NCBI GenBank assembly: GCA_038530575.1
Contig: JBCBCP010000004.1
Coordinates: 1-64,000 of the forward strand
From: JBCBCP01 sp038530575
GTDB lineage: Bacteria > Pseudomonadota > Alphaproteobacteria > Rhodobacterales > Rhodobacteraceae
Direction: 5' to 3'
Length of the DNA: 64,000 nucleotides
Below are positions 41,527-50,939 of the stretch, piece by piece. A program made the position numbers and the translations under genes. How positions within the stretch are numbered: the stretch's first letter is position 1; every line of letters begins with the position of its first letter. The notes under the pieces were generated by a model. The model did not search any database. It was not told the DNA's origin and saw only the letters and a list, made by a program, of their open reading frames with translations.

Positions 41527-42944
41527 GCCGTCCAGTCCCCAAAGCCGAACATCAGATAGTCGCGCGCGTAGACATCGCGCGCGATGGCTTCGATCTCTGC
41601 ATCGTAGATCTGGGGCAGGGTAATCGGCGTGTCGCCCACTGCGGGCGCGGGGGCCGGTGCATCAAGACCAAGCTGCGCGGCGAGGGCAGGCAGATCGGCT
41701 GCCATGCGCTCTTCGCGGATCAGCACGTCAGGCAACACAAATTCCCCAAATCCCTGGATGGCCTGTGACTGGTTGCACCATGACCCGTCCACGCGGATCG
41801 CCGTCTGGCCCGCCAGATTACCCTTGAGGAAGGTCAGGAACGCAACGAATGCGGTCCGGTGCGCCTGCAAATCGTAGCCTGCATCCGGCATCTCTTCGGG
41901 GATGGGAAGGGCATAGCGCCGCCGCAACGTCGCCCGCAGGGCCGGGTAGCTGTCCTCGCCCGTGCTCAGGATATGGCGGCAGAACGCGTGATGAGCCCGC
42001 TGCACGGGATGCCGCAACACGGTAAAGCTGCGGTGCACGCCCTGTTTGCGCATCCATTGGCGCAAGGAATTCTGCGAGGGCTTTGTTTGCAGCGCGGAGG
42101 CGTCCACGCCATCCAGCGCAGCCAGCCACGCGCGCACCTCATCCTCTGGCCCGCCCTTGAGCGGCAAGTAGATCAGCGGCGCCTCTGCGGCCATCACGTA
42201 AGTCGGCACCGCGGGCCCGCGCCGTGGTTCAAAATTTGGCGTGCGGGTCAGGTTAAACGTATCAAGCCGCGCCAGCGCTTCGCGCATCTCAGCGGGGTTG
42301 CGGACCTTATCGATGGTCGGGCTGGGGTTCTGCTTCTTGAGGTTCTTGTCCAGCGCCTCAAGGCTCGGCTCCACCCCCAGAAACCGGGCAAGGCCGTTCA
42401 TCACCTCAACGCTTTGCAAATCTTCGTAGGCCACGTGAAACGCGGCCTGCCCGGATACCTGCAGCCGGTTCAAGAGCATCACCTGAAAGTCTTGCAACGC
42501 CTGCACATGCGCCTCGAACTCGGCCCCGTCAAAATGTGCGCGCCCGTCCTTGCGCGACTTGGCATCGGTCAGTTTCCACTGGCCGGTTTCCTGCGCGATT
42601 TTCCAGCTGACATAGCTGTCGAGCGGATTGCGGGTCAGCACGATCTTGGCGCATTTGGGATCGTTCAAACATTTGTCGAGAATGCGCGGATCGTGGTCGT
42701 GGAAATAGCGGAACCCGCCCAGCGCATCCGGGTCCTTGCGGATCTCGCGCAAAAGGCGCTTGGGGTCGGCATCGCGCTGATCTTGGGTCACCCCAAGGAT
42801 TTCTGTCGTCTTCGGATAGCCCAGAAAATGCGGGTTAAACGCCTCCCCATGGCAGGTGATCCCGTCCATCGCGTTCAGGTTGGCCTCAAGAAAGTTGGAC
42901 CCGGTCCGCATTTCCGCAAAAACGATGAAGTAGTCGAAGGCCAT
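41523..42944 (-). CDS. Double-domain sulfotransferase
   Basis: A 473-residue protein that seems to hold two sulfotransferase-like halves. The first (residues 1-230) resembles NodH/Stf0 proteins: FAEMRTGSNFLEANL matches the 5'-phosphosulfate loop, GEAFNPHFLG follows, and KIVLTRNPLDSYVSWKIA matches the 3'-phosphate-binding motif for PAPS. The second half (about 245-473) has FTVLRHPVQRAHHAFCRHI, a 3'-phosphate motif again, but its 5' loop is not obvious, so it may be inactive or accept another role. The enzyme probably sulfates a glycan. It is adjacent, with no base between, to the GT14-type gene. Substrate unknown. Confidence 0.75.
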   Translation of the reverse strand: MAFDYFIVFAEMRTGSNFLEANLNAMDGITCHGEAFNPHFLGYPKTTEILGVTQDQRDADPKRLLREIRKDPDALGGFRYFHDHDPRILDKCLNDPKCAKIVLTRNPLDSYVSWKIAQETGQWKLTDAKSRKDGRAHFDGAEFEAHVQALQDFQVMLLNRLQVSGQAAFHVAYEDLQSVEVMNGLARFLGVEPSLEALDKNLKKQNPSPTIDKVRNPAEMREALARLDTFNLTRTPNFEPRRGPAVPTYVMAAEAPLIYLPLKGGPEDEVRAWLAALDGVDASALQTKPSQNSLRQWMRKQGVHRSFTVLRHPVQRAHHAFCRHILSTGEDSYPALRATLRRRYALPIPEEMPDAGYDLQAHRTAFVAFLTFLKGNLAGQTAIRVDGSWCNQSQAIQGFGEFVLPDVLIREERMAADLPALAAQLGLDAPAPAPAVGDTPITLPQIYDAEIEAIARDVYARDYLMFGFGDWTA

Positions 42945-44648
42945 TTATCGCACCAGATAGGGTTTGCGCGCGGGCGGGGTTAATCCAACGCCGTCTTGAG
43001 ACACCGGGAAATCACCCATCAGATAGGGGTGCATTCCCTGGTTCTTGAGGTTCTGCAGGAACTGGCCAAAGCCGGCCAGATCGGCCATTTTCGGCACCTC
43101 GGACAGACGCCGGGCCTGCGCCGGGCCAATCTCGTCCAGGATCGCCTGCAAAGGTTCCATCGGGGCCTCGATGAATTCGGCCATGGTCCAGATCCGCACC
43201 CGCGCCTTGGCCCAGGGAGAACGCAGGACGTCCAGAAACTCCCGCTCGATCTTTTGCAGCTTGGCGGCGGCGCGGCGAATGTCGCCGAAATTCGCGTTTG
43301 AACCAAACAGCGGTACCGCCCATGCGCCGGAAATCACGCTGATCTGCGCATTGGGATCCTTGGCAATCCGCCAGGTGATGTCCTGATTGTCGGCCGGGCC
43401 AAACTGGAACACCTGCCGTTCGCCGCGGGTGTTCCAGATCAGGTTGGTCAGAAAGGCGTTGGCGTTGTAGTCGCGCAGCTTGGCACTGTCGCTAAGCGCG
43501 CCGTGCAGACTGGTTTGGCCGCCCGCAAAATGCACCCGGTCCGGGCCGAACAGGTGGCCATGCACGCGCGCCTCGCAGGTCTTGGCCAGCCAGGGTTCAA
43601 AATTCTCGAACAGCTCGGTAAACCCGCAGAACACCGAATAGGGCGCCGCCGTCACGCCGTTTTCCCAGTCCTGATTGGGAAACCGCGACTGCATGTAGAG
43701 CCCGGGGCGCCCCTGCGTCCGCCGGTCGACGGCCTTGGCGAAAATGCGGTCAATCTTGCCCGGGTTCGGCTCCGTCTGCTTCATCGCGCCGGCGGGGTCG
43801 GTCAGGAACGCCTCGTACAGGCGGTTCGCATGGGGCCAGATCTTGCGCGCGACAAAGCAATCCGAGCGGCGCAGAAGCTGCAGGTGATCGTCGTAGAAGA
43901 TGTGCGGTTTGCCCTGAAAATCGAACTTGGACAGGGTCAACGACCGGCTTTCGATATTGGTGGAATACTGCCGCACCAATGTCTGAAAATAGCTCTCGTC
44001 CGGGATCCAGACCTGTCGGAAATAACCGTCATAGACTGACCGTTCCGGGTCTTGCAGGATGGCCGACAGCGTTTGCCGTGTCAGGCACCACCACTGGCTG
44101 CCCATATGCGGCACGAGGCCGCCGGGCACCTTGCGTTTCAGGCCAAAGCGCCGCTGCAGCTCGACATAGCGGTCGAAAAGGAACCGTTGCCGCTTCCACG
44201 AAAACGGAAAGCGCAAGGTGAAGCGTTCGTGATCCAGCCCGCCCACCGTCCAAGGCACATCCGCCGTCGTGGCGCTTTCGATAAAGTCGGTGCGGGAGCG
44301 GTCGGCGAGGTAATCGACAAGCTCTTCGACCGGGCGCAGGGGCAGGCAAGAGCCTGACGCCAGATAGACATGCCGCACGCCCGGAAACCGGCCCAGCATC
44401 AGCTCGGACGCGGCCTGACTGGCGGCGACAATGCCCCACGTGCCCCATTCGCAGCGATAGCGGTTGCTGAACAAAAGCTCCGGCACATCCGACAGAGCCT
44501 TGGAAAACCGTGTGTAGACCGCGCGCGGCACAGATTTGTCGACATGGATTACCACCGGGCAGCCCGCCGCCGCCCAGTGCCGGGCCGCTTGTTCGGCCCG
44601 GTCAAGCGCGGTGTGCACCAGCATGATGATGCCCACCGTGCCCGTCAT
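42945..44648 (-). CDS. GT14-type (core-2/I-branching) glycosyltransferase with extra C-terminal domain
   Basis: A 567-residue protein. The N-terminal 260 residues resemble the beta-1,6-N-acetylglucosaminyltransferase (core-2/I-branching, GT14) family: IIMLVHTALDRAEQAARHW, VIHVDKSV, YLASGSCLPLRPVEEL, MGSQWWCLTR and the aspartate/glutamate in VWIPDESYFQTL. The C-terminal 300 residues (from about IDRIFAKAVDRR) are a separate domain I cannot name with certainty; I think it is an uncharacterised DUF seen in Rhodobacterales. The start at 44648 overlaps the upstream gene by four bases (ATGA). Likely role: adding a sugar branch on a surface glycan. Confidence 0.75.
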   Translation of the reverse strand: MTGTVGIIMLVHTALDRAEQAARHWAAAGCPVVIHVDKSVPRAVYTRFSKALSDVPELLFSNRYRCEWGTWGIVAASQAASELMLGRFPGVRHVYLASGSCLPLRPVEELVDYLADRSRTDFIESATTADVPWTVGGLDHERFTLRFPFSWKRQRFLFDRYVELQRRFGLKRKVPGGLVPHMGSQWWCLTRQTLSAILQDPERSVYDGYFRQVWIPDESYFQTLVRQYSTNIESRSLTLSKFDFQGKPHIFYDDHLQLLRRSDCFVARKIWPHANRLYEAFLTDPAGAMKQTEPNPGKIDRIFAKAVDRRTQGRPGLYMQSRFPNQDWENGVTAAPYSVFCGFTELFENFEPWLAKTCEARVHGHLFGPDRVHFAGGQTSLHGALSDSAKLRDYNANAFLTNLIWNTRGERQVFQFGPADNQDITWRIAKDPNAQISVISGAWAVPLFGSNANFGDIRRAAAKLQKIEREFLDVLRSPWAKARVRIWTMAEFIEAPMEPLQAILDEIGPAQARRLSEVPKMADLAGFGQFLQNLKNQGMHPYLMGDFPVSQDGVGLTPPARKPYLVR

Positions 44649-45655
44649 GCCCAGTTGCCCTTGGACATCAGGCCCAGAATTTCCAGCTGGCGCCAGTTGA
44701 TGTATTTCTCGGACCACTTGCACCACAGGTCCGGGTTTTCCTGCGCGGTTGCGGCATAGGCCTTGTATTCAACCGATGCCGCGTAATGCTGTTTGCGGCT
44801 CAGCTCTTCGGCGGCCTTGGCCGAGAACGTGTCGAGGAACTTGGCGTGCAGCAGAACACCGCTCGCCTTCTCCCCGCCCCACTCGTCATAAACAAGGTTC
44901 AGGCCGCGGGGCAGCAGCATATGAGTAGAGCTGACATAGGCATAGCGCCTATCCCACTTGACCAGCGGGATCTTGTTGAGCGCGGGCGCGCGTTCGGGTT
45001 GTTCGGGGAAAAACACACGGCTGCGCGGCCCGCCTTGTATCCAAAGGTTTCCGAAGCGGTGGTTGCGGCTGATGGTGTAGTTGCCGCTGTCGAACCAGCT
45101 GGCAATCTCAATCGGGTTCTGGCCGGCCTGATAGGGCTGCGCATCGAGCGGGCCCTTGGGGTACATGTCGAGCAGCATCGCGCTGAACGAGCGGATCGAG
45201 GACGCATCGAGCCAATCCGTCAGCGCGCGCAAGGGCCGCGTGTCGCAGAACGGGTAGACCAGGAATTCGTCCGGATCGACGGTGAGCGCCCAGTGGCCAT
45301 GGGCATATTTCAGCTGCAGCCAGTTCAGCCAATCGACCCCAAAGCGGGACCGCTTGTAGCTGGCGCGGGTGTGCCAGACCGACACGTCCGGCTGCTGCGC
45401 AAGGTAGTCGACCGACCCGTCGGTGCTGTCATTGTCCACGATCAGGAAATGGTTGATCCCCATGTCGCGGTAGTATTCGAGGAAGTAGGGCAGCCGGATC
45501 CGTTCGTTCCGCTGGGTGGAGAAAAGCAAAAGGTCGCCCGGATGGATCTGACCCGTCCGGTCGGCAATACGTCGCAATTCGCGCCGTTTGCGCATCGCCC
45601 GAATGCGCCAGCGTTTGCGCTGGAGCCTCAGCCGGTATGATTGCCACACGCCCAA
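44645..45655 (-). CDS. Glycosyltransferase family 2-like protein (DPDE type)
   Basis: A 336-residue protein of the Glyco_tranf_2_4/GT92-like group. Key features are FSTQRNERIRLPYFLEYYRDMG, a GT-A start strand, FLIVDNDSTDGSVDYL with the nucleotide-binding Asp residues, and the metal-binding VDPDEFLVYP. The first 30 residues are very rich in arginine. There is no membrane helix. The start is TTG at 45655 with GAGG about eight bases upstream. Its stop overlaps the ATG of the GT14-type gene, so this gene, GT14 and the sulfotransferase form a coupled set. Donor sugar unknown. Confidence 0.78.
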   Translation of the reverse strand: MGVWQSYRLRLQRKRWRIRAMRKRRELRRIADRTGQIHPGDLLLFSTQRNERIRLPYFLEYYRDMGINHFLIVDNDSTDGSVDYLAQQPDVSVWHTRASYKRSRFGVDWLNWLQLKYAHGHWALTVDPDEFLVYPFCDTRPLRALTDWLDASSIRSFSAMLLDMYPKGPLDAQPYQAGQNPIEIASWFDSGNYTISRNHRFGNLWIQGGPRSRVFFPEQPERAPALNKIPLVKWDRRYAYVSSTHMLLPRGLNLVYDEWGGEKASGVLLHAKFLDTFSAKAAEELSRKQHYAASVEYKAYAATAQENPDLWCKWSEKYINWRQLEILGLMSKGNWA

Positions 45656-45691
45656 ATCGGTCCTCGTGATCTCACCTGCCGGGCCGGGCTA

Positions 45692-46882
45692 TCAGAGCAT
45701 GGTTAAGACGGTCTTGATATGTGCCGCCCAGGTCGGGGCGGTGAACGCCTTAGTCTGCTGCCTCTTGTCCGTCAGGTCCTTGATGGCCTTTTCCCACTGA
45801 TAACGTTCGGTAGGCGATGCGTAAACGGGTATGTTTCCAAGCACTTCGCGGAACGCTGGCAGATCGGACGCGACAACCGGTACGCCATGCGCCGCGGCCT
45901 CGATTGCTGGCAAGCCATATCCTTCGGCAAAACTTGGGAAAAGCAGACCCTGCGCGCGCTCCATCAACGCGGCAACGGCACCATCGGACAAGCCCGACAC
46001 CTCAATGATACGCGCGCTTTGCGGCAGCGCATCCAGCCGTGCAAAAACCGCATCATTGTTCCAGCCGCGCGTGCCGCAAATGACCAAACACGGCGCCGCA
46101 GCGCCGAGACCTTCCCAGATGTCCAGCAACAACGCATGGTTCTTGCGCGGCTCAATCGTGCCTAGCGTCAGGAAAAAGGGCTGCTCTGGAGGCAAGTTCT
46201 CGGGCAAGGCTGAAGGATCCGGCGCCGCGAGGTCTGTTCCCAAATGGGAAACAATCGCACGCGGCGGCGGCCCCCATGCCTCCATAATCGCCTGTGCGCG
46301 TTCGGCGGTATGCGCCGAATTGCAGATGATCACGTCGGCGTTGGCCTGCACGCGGCGCAACTTATCCTCGAACGCCAAGACAGTTTCGGGCCGCTGATAG
46401 TGTGGATAGTCGCTGGGGATAACATCGTGGATGAACACCGCAACCCGCCCGTTGAGAGCCCGCGCCGCCGACATGACCCGCAGTGTCAAGTTACTATGGC
46501 CAATATTGAAATAATGTGTTTTTTCAGGTAGTTGGCGGGAAAGTTGATGCTTCAACGATACGGGAAGTCCGCGCCAAGTTGCCGCGTTGCGGATAAATGT
46601 GAGGGCCGCGCGCTGAACAGGGGAGCGGCTGCGTTCAAGCCGCGAAAGTCCAGCGGGCGCGGGCCACGGTACGGTTCCCGCCAGGCGGGAAATCAGGCCC
46701 GGAAGCGCATCAGGCGGCAACAGCACATAGCCAAGCCGGGTGCGCACCAGCCCCCAGCACGGCACAGGGTCGTCGGCGAATGCGCGCAGATAGGCAAATT
46801 CAACCCGGTCCACACCGGTCATCACCCGCCCCACCCGCCGGATCAGACGCGTCAGATCCAGAAGCCGGGCGGGTGGTGTCAT
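45692..46882 (-). CDS. Glycosyltransferase family 4 (GT-B)
   Basis: A 396-residue group 1 glycosyltransferase. The C-terminal donor-binding domain is clear: FFLTLGTIEPRKNHALLL, VICGTRGWNN, VSGLSDGAVAALMERAQGLLFPSFAEGYGLPAIEAAAHGVP with the conserved E-x7-E, then VVASDLPAFREV. The N-terminal half has IHDVIPSDYP and ICNSAHTAERA, a pattern of mannosyl or rhamnosyl transferases. The ATG overlaps the galE stop (ATGA), so the genes are coupled. The real acceptor is unknown, but rhamnose or galactose is a reasonable donor given the neighbours. Confidence 0.88.
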   Translation of the reverse strand: MTPPARLLDLTRLIRRVGRVMTGVDRVEFAYLRAFADDPVPCWGLVRTRLGYVLLPPDALPGLISRLAGTVPWPAPAGLSRLERSRSPVQRAALTFIRNAATWRGLPVSLKHQLSRQLPEKTHYFNIGHSNLTLRVMSAARALNGRVAVFIHDVIPSDYPHYQRPETVLAFEDKLRRVQANADVIICNSAHTAERAQAIMEAWGPPPRAIVSHLGTDLAAPDPSALPENLPPEQPFFLTLGTIEPRKNHALLLDIWEGLGAAAPCLVICGTRGWNNDAVFARLDALPQSARIIEVSGLSDGAVAALMERAQGLLFPSFAEGYGLPAIEAAAHGVPVVASDLPAFREVLGNIPVYASPTERYQWEKAIKDLTDKRQQTKAFTAPTWAAHIKTVLTML

Positions 46883-47862
46883 TTCTCGTAGTGGCCCGTC
46901 TGGTGCCACCTCCAGGCGTCACCGATCATTGCCGGAAGGGTCGAGCGTGTGGGCCGCCAGCCCAGTTCCACCTCTGCGCGCGTCGACCCACTCACCAGCT
47001 TGGTACAATCGCCGGGGCGGCGCCCCCCTTCGACGAAAGGCACCTCGCGGTTTGTCACGGCCCGCGACTGGTCGATCACCTCGCGTACGGAAAAGCCGCT
47101 GCCCGTGCCGAGGTTGAACACCCGGCTTCCCTTGCCATCCAACAACCAGCGCAACCCAAGCACGTGCGCGTCCACAAGGTCACACACATGCACGTAATCA
47201 CGGATACACGTGCCGTCAGGCGTGTCGTAATCGGTGCCAAAGATCGTCAACGCATCGCGCTTGCCCGCAATCGCGTCCAGCATGAGCGGGATCAGGTGGG
47301 TCTCCGGCATGTGGAACTCACCCACCTCAGCGTCCGGATCAGCTCCTGCCACGTTGAAATACCGAAAGATCACGTGGCGGAGGCCGTAGGCCACTTCGAA
47401 GTCGCGCAAGATGTCTTCGACCGCGCGCTTGGACGCGCCATATGCATTAAGCGGATGCTGCGCGCTGGCCTCATCCAAAACGACGTTGTCCTGATCGCCG
47501 TAGGTCGCGCAGGTGCTCGAAAAAACGAAATTCAGGCATCCGGCCGCAACCGCCGCCTCGATCAAAGTTAGGGACCCTTCGACGTTGTTGCGCCAATAGG
47601 AGCCCGGTTCTTTCATCGCCTCGCCAACCTGCGAAAGGGCGGCAAAGTGCATGACGGCCACAGGCTTGTAATGGGCGAACACTGCGTCCAGTCGATCGCG
47701 TTCACACACGTCGCCCTCTTCGAACGGACCAAACTTGACCGCATCGCACCAGCCTGTGATGAGGCTATCGTAGGTGACGGGAACAAATCCCGCCGCGCGC
47801 AGTGCCTTGCAGGCGTGCGAACCTATATAGCCCGCGCCGCCGGTCACCAGAACGTGTTGCAT
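46879..47862 (-). CDS. galE: UDP-glucose 4-epimerase
   Basis: A 327-residue extended SDR converting UDP-glucose to UDP-galactose. The NAD loop is GGAGYIGSHACKAL, with MHFAALSQVGEAM, SSTCATYGDQ, YGASKRAVEDIL (Tyr and Lys) and RYFNVAGADPDAEVGE, all typical. It supplies UDP-Gal for the neighbouring glycosyltransferases, using the UDP-glucose made by GalU, whose gene is just upstream on the same strand. Cytoplasmic. Confidence 0.95.
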   Translation of the reverse strand: MQHVLVTGGAGYIGSHACKALRAAGFVPVTYDSLITGWCDAVKFGPFEEGDVCERDRLDAVFAHYKPVAVMHFAALSQVGEAMKEPGSYWRNNVEGSLTLIEAAVAAGCLNFVFSSTCATYGDQDNVVLDEASAQHPLNAYGASKRAVEDILRDFEVAYGLRHVIFRYFNVAGADPDAEVGEFHMPETHLIPLMLDAIAGKRDALTIFGTDYDTPDGTCIRDYVHVCDLVDAHVLGLRWLLDGKGSRVFNLGTGSGFSVREVIDQSRAVTNREVPFVEGGRRPGDCTKLVSGSTRAEVELGWRPTRSTLPAMIGDAWRWHQTGHYEK

Positions 47863-47883
47863 GTACCCGCCCCCCGGCTGCGT

Positions 47884-48777
47884 TTATTCTGCCGCGCGCT
47901 CCATCTGGACGATGTCGCGGATATAGGCGGCTAGATCGTCCCGCAGCTCTTCGCGGGCGAGGCCAAAGGCGATGGTCGCCTGCAGGAAACCCGCCTTGCT
48001 GCCGCAGTCGAACCGCTGACCGCGAAAACGGTAGCCGTAAACGCCGCGATCCTGGTTCAGCTCTTCGGCAATCGCGTCGGTCAACTGGATCTCTCCGCCT
48101 GCGCCCGACTTGATCTTGTTCAGATTGCTCAAAACATTGGGCGACAGGATATAGCGGCCGATCACGGCGAGGTTGGACGGCGCGGTGCCCGGTGCAGGCT
48201 TTTCGACCATATCCTTCACCTGAACCATGTTGCCCATGTCCTCTGCCACGTCGAGCACGCCGTAGCTGGACGCCTTTTCGGGCGGCACTTCCATCGCCGC
48301 GACCATGTTGCCGCCGACCTCTTCGTAGGCCTCGACCATCTGCTGCAGACAGGGCTTTTCGGCCGCGATCACGTCATCGGGAAGGATCACGGCGAAGGGC
48401 TCATTGGCGATCAGGCGGCGCGCACACCACACCGCGTGACCAAGGCCAAGCGCTTTATGCTGGCGGATGTAAGCAATCGCGCCGCTGTCCATGTTGGTGT
48501 CCTTGAGCGTGTCGAGAAGGTCGGTCTTGCCCTTCTTGCGCAGCTCCTGCTCAAGCGTTGGTGCGTGGTCAAAATAGTCCTCAAGCGCGCCTTTGCCGCG
48601 CGAGGTCACAAAGATGAATTCCTTGATCCCGGCGGCCCGCGCCTCGTCGATCGCGTATTGGATCAGCGGACGGTCCACGAGGGTCATGATTTCTTTGGGA
48701 ACGGATTTCGTCGCGGGGAGAAACCGGGTCCCGAGCCCTGCGACCGGAAAGATCGCCTTCGTTACTTTTCTGCGCAT
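47884..48777 (-). CDS. galU: UTP-glucose-1-phosphate uridylyltransferase
   Basis: A 297-residue nucleotidyltransferase making UDP-glucose. The N-terminus VTKAIFPVAGLGTRFLPATKSVPKEI is nearly universal in GalU, with FVTSRGKGALEDYFD, ILPDDVIAAEKPC, and GYRFRGQRFDCGSKAGFL later. The ATG at 48777 is preferred to one at 48816, whose extra 13 residues are basic and outside the family. It lies upstream of galE on the same strand after 21 bases. UDP-glucose feeds galactose, glucuronate and glucosyl units of surface glycans. Confidence 0.96.
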   Translation of the reverse strand: MRRKVTKAIFPVAGLGTRFLPATKSVPKEIMTLVDRPLIQYAIDEARAAGIKEFIFVTSRGKGALEDYFDHAPTLEQELRKKGKTDLLDTLKDTNMDSGAIAYIRQHKALGLGHAVWCARRLIANEPFAVILPDDVIAAEKPCLQQMVEAYEEVGGNMVAAMEVPPEKASSYGVLDVAEDMGNMVQVKDMVEKPAPGTAPSNLAVIGRYILSPNVLSNLNKIKSGAGGEIQLTDAIAEELNQDRGVYGYRFRGQRFDCGSKAGFLQATIAFGLAREELRDDLAAYIRDIVQMERAAE

Positions 48778-48906
48778 CACTAAACGTCCTTTTGCTTTCC
48801 GCCCGCGGGAAATCACTTCCAGTATACTAGGCCAATTATGGAATTATGATGGCGGGTGCATCTAAATTTCCACCCTGCCGCGGATTTTGTTGCATCGCCG
48901 CAGCGA

Positions 48907-50142
48907 TCAGGCCTGTGCCGACCCACGTATGGCACAAATGCGCGACAATTCCCGTTTTGCGCGAGCGCTGAATCGCCACGGGCGAAAGATTGAATCTGTC
49001 CGCACTGATCTGCCGAATTGTCCACCTGTCTGCTCCCAATAGCCGTCCGGATGAAACCGGGCATGGTGGAATAGTGACGTGGGCGACAGCAGCAGCAAGG
49101 TGACAACGGCCCCGTTTTTCACCGCATCTTTCGCCTGCTTGCGTGCTTTTGCCCTTTGCCGCCAGCGCGCGGTAATAACGCGGTGCACCCCGCTTCCACC
49201 CGGCATGGCGGCAAAGGGCACTTTGGCCACCGCGCGGATCTGCCCATTGCCGGTGGCGCGCTCAATTCCCTGCCCGTATCCCAGATCAAGCCGCCGCATC
49301 AGGCGCCGAACATCGCGCGGCTCCAGCGATCCCTGGACCATGAGCCGAACGAGCCTCCGCCGCTCCGATCCGCGCGTCTCCAGCCAATGGGCGCGGCGCT
49401 GATCCTGCGGCACAAATTTGCGCTGAAACACGGCCCAGCTTGCCCCGATGTCGAACAGATCGGTTGGCACACGGTCCGCCCGCCTGCGGCTGGAGGCTGC
49501 GAACCCGTGGTGGACTTGCGCCTTCGGCACCAGCGCGGTTGCGTGCCCCGCTGCGGCGAGGCGCATGTTCAGGTCGGTCTCGTCCAGAAAGAAGTGATAG
49601 GCGGGATCGAACCCGCCAAGCTGGCGCAGTACGGACCGGCGCACCGCCATGTTCGTGCCTTCCGTCTTGATCGCCGTGCCCGGCGCGGGCGTAAAAGCAC
49701 GTGCGGCGTCATCTGGCAAAGCCAAAACTGAAGGCTGTCCAAGCGCATCCAGTCGCCGCCCGGCCCATTGTAGGCTGATGCCATTGCGCCCCCGCACATA
49801 ACCGCCCGCCGCTGCCACACGGCCTTCGGAAAAAGGCGCAATGAGATAGGTTAACCAGGTCGGCTCTGGCACTGCGTCGTCGTCGACAAAGGCCAAAATT
49901 TCGCCCGCCGCATGATCAATGCCGGCATTGCGCGCGGCAGAGATGTTCGGCTCATCGAAGGGGACGCATTTGAAAGTGGCCCCAAAGGCGTGGGCGCGCG
50001 CCGCTGCGATCCCTTGCGGATCTGCCACCACGACCACCTCGAACGCTGGATAGCTCAACTGCGCCAGCCCGGTCAGGCACAGCCGCAGCGCCTCCGGACG
50101 CCCGCGGCTGACGACCACCACGGACACCGGAGGCAGGCTCAT
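48907..50142 (-). CDS. Glycosyltransferase family 2
   Basis: A 411-residue GT-A enzyme. The N-terminal VSVVVVSRGRPEALRLCL, AARNAGIDHAAGEILAFVDDDAVP (DxD metal site) and GGFDPAYHFFLDETDLNMRL are family landmarks. The C-terminal 150 residues are rich in basic residues and have one short hydrophobic run (GAVVTLLLLSPTSLF). The start at 50142 overlaps the kdsB stop by four bases, so the gene is coupled to kdsB and cysQ. Donor and acceptor are unknown; a Kdo-linked glycan is possible from the neighbours only. Confidence 0.85.
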   Translation of the reverse strand: MSLPPVSVVVVSRGRPEALRLCLTGLAQLSYPAFEVVVVADPQGIAAARAHAFGATFKCVPFDEPNISAARNAGIDHAAGEILAFVDDDAVPEPTWLTYLIAPFSEGRVAAAGGYVRGRNGISLQWAGRRLDALGQPSVLALPDDAARAFTPAPGTAIKTEGTNMAVRRSVLRQLGGFDPAYHFFLDETDLNMRLAAAGHATALVPKAQVHHGFAASSRRRADRVPTDLFDIGASWAVFQRKFVPQDQRRAHWLETRGSERRRLVRLMVQGSLEPRDVRRLMRRLDLGYGQGIERATGNGQIRAVAKVPFAAMPGGSGVHRVITARWRQRAKARKQAKDAVKNGAVVTLLLLSPTSLFHHARFHPDGYWEQTGGQFGRSVRTDSIFRPWRFSARAKRELSRICAIRGSAQA

Positions 50143-50939
50143 TCCGCGCCCATCTCCGCCAGCATCGCCTCGATCCGCGGCACGTCCTCGGGGTTGTTCA
50201 ACTCCCAAAAGAGTCGCCCCTTGGCCTCGACCTCAACGCAGAGCACCTGCCGCCCGTTTTCCAGAAACCGCAGCTGCTCCAGCCCCTCCAGCTGCTCCAG
50301 CGGGCCGACGGGCCAGGTCGGGTAGGCGGCCAGCGCGGCAGGGCGGTAGGCGTAGACGCCCACGTGATGAAACACAGGCGTCGGCGCGTCCGGCGCAAAG
50401 CTGTCGGTGACGTAGGGAATAACTTCCTTGGAGAAATAGAGCCCCTGATGCGCCGCCCCGAACACCGCTGTGGTGCCGCCGACACGGCCCGCCTTTCGGT
50501 CGGCCAACAGCGCGCTCAGCGTCTCCCCGTCGCAGCGCAAGACAGGCGTTGCAATCTCCGCGTCGGGCGCGGCATTCAGCCCCTCGATCAGCCCTTCGAT
50601 GAACCACGGCGGCGTCAGCGGCGCATCACCCTGCAGGTTCACCACGATGTCATATCCGCCGCCCAGCGCCGCATGAGCTTCAGCGCAGCGCTCTGTCCCG
50701 TTGGCGCAATCCTCTGAGGTCATTACAACCTCAGCGCCGAAAGCTTCCGCTGCTTCGGCGATCCGCGCATCGTCGGTTGCGACAACCACGCGGTCGACCC
50801 CTTGTACGTCGCAAGCCGCGCGCCAGCTGCGCTCGATCAGGCTGCGGACCTCGCCGCCCGCGCCGCGCAGTTCGGCCAGCGGCTTGCCCGGATAGCGGGT
50901 CGAGGCATAGCGTGCCGGAATGGCGACCAGGACAGACAT
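50139..50939 (-). CDS. kdsB: 3-deoxy-manno-octulosonate cytidylyltransferase
   Basis: A 266-residue CMP-Kdo synthetase, activating Kdo for addition to lipid A or a capsule linker. Motifs: IPARYASTRYPGKPL, VATDDARIAEAAEAFGAEVVMTS, VNLQGDAPLTPP, and HHVGVYAYRPAAL, with LEQLEGLEQLRFLENG near the C-terminus. The stop overlaps the GT2 start, and its start overlaps the cysQ stop by one base. Together with kdsD at 37.4-38.4 kb it covers two of the four Kdo-activation steps; kdsA and kdsC are not in the window. Confidence 0.96.
   Translation of the reverse strand: MSVLVAIPARYASTRYPGKPLAELRGAGGEVRSLIERSWRAACDVQGVDRVVVATDDARIAEAAEAFGAEVVMTSEDCANGTERCAEAHAALGGGYDIVVNLQGDAPLTPPWFIEGLIEGLNAAPDAEIATPVLRCDGETLSALLADRKAGRVGGTTAVFGAAHQGLYFSKEVIPYVTDSFAPDAPTPVFHHVGVYAYRPAALAAYPTWPVGPLEQLEGLEQLRFLENGRQVLCVEVEAKGRLFWELNNPEDVPRIEAMLAEMGAE

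Noticed and set aside
48778..48906. Promoter before galU
   Set aside because: A TATACT-like -10 is visible on the minus strand, but no -35 box at the right distance, so it is not listed as a feature.
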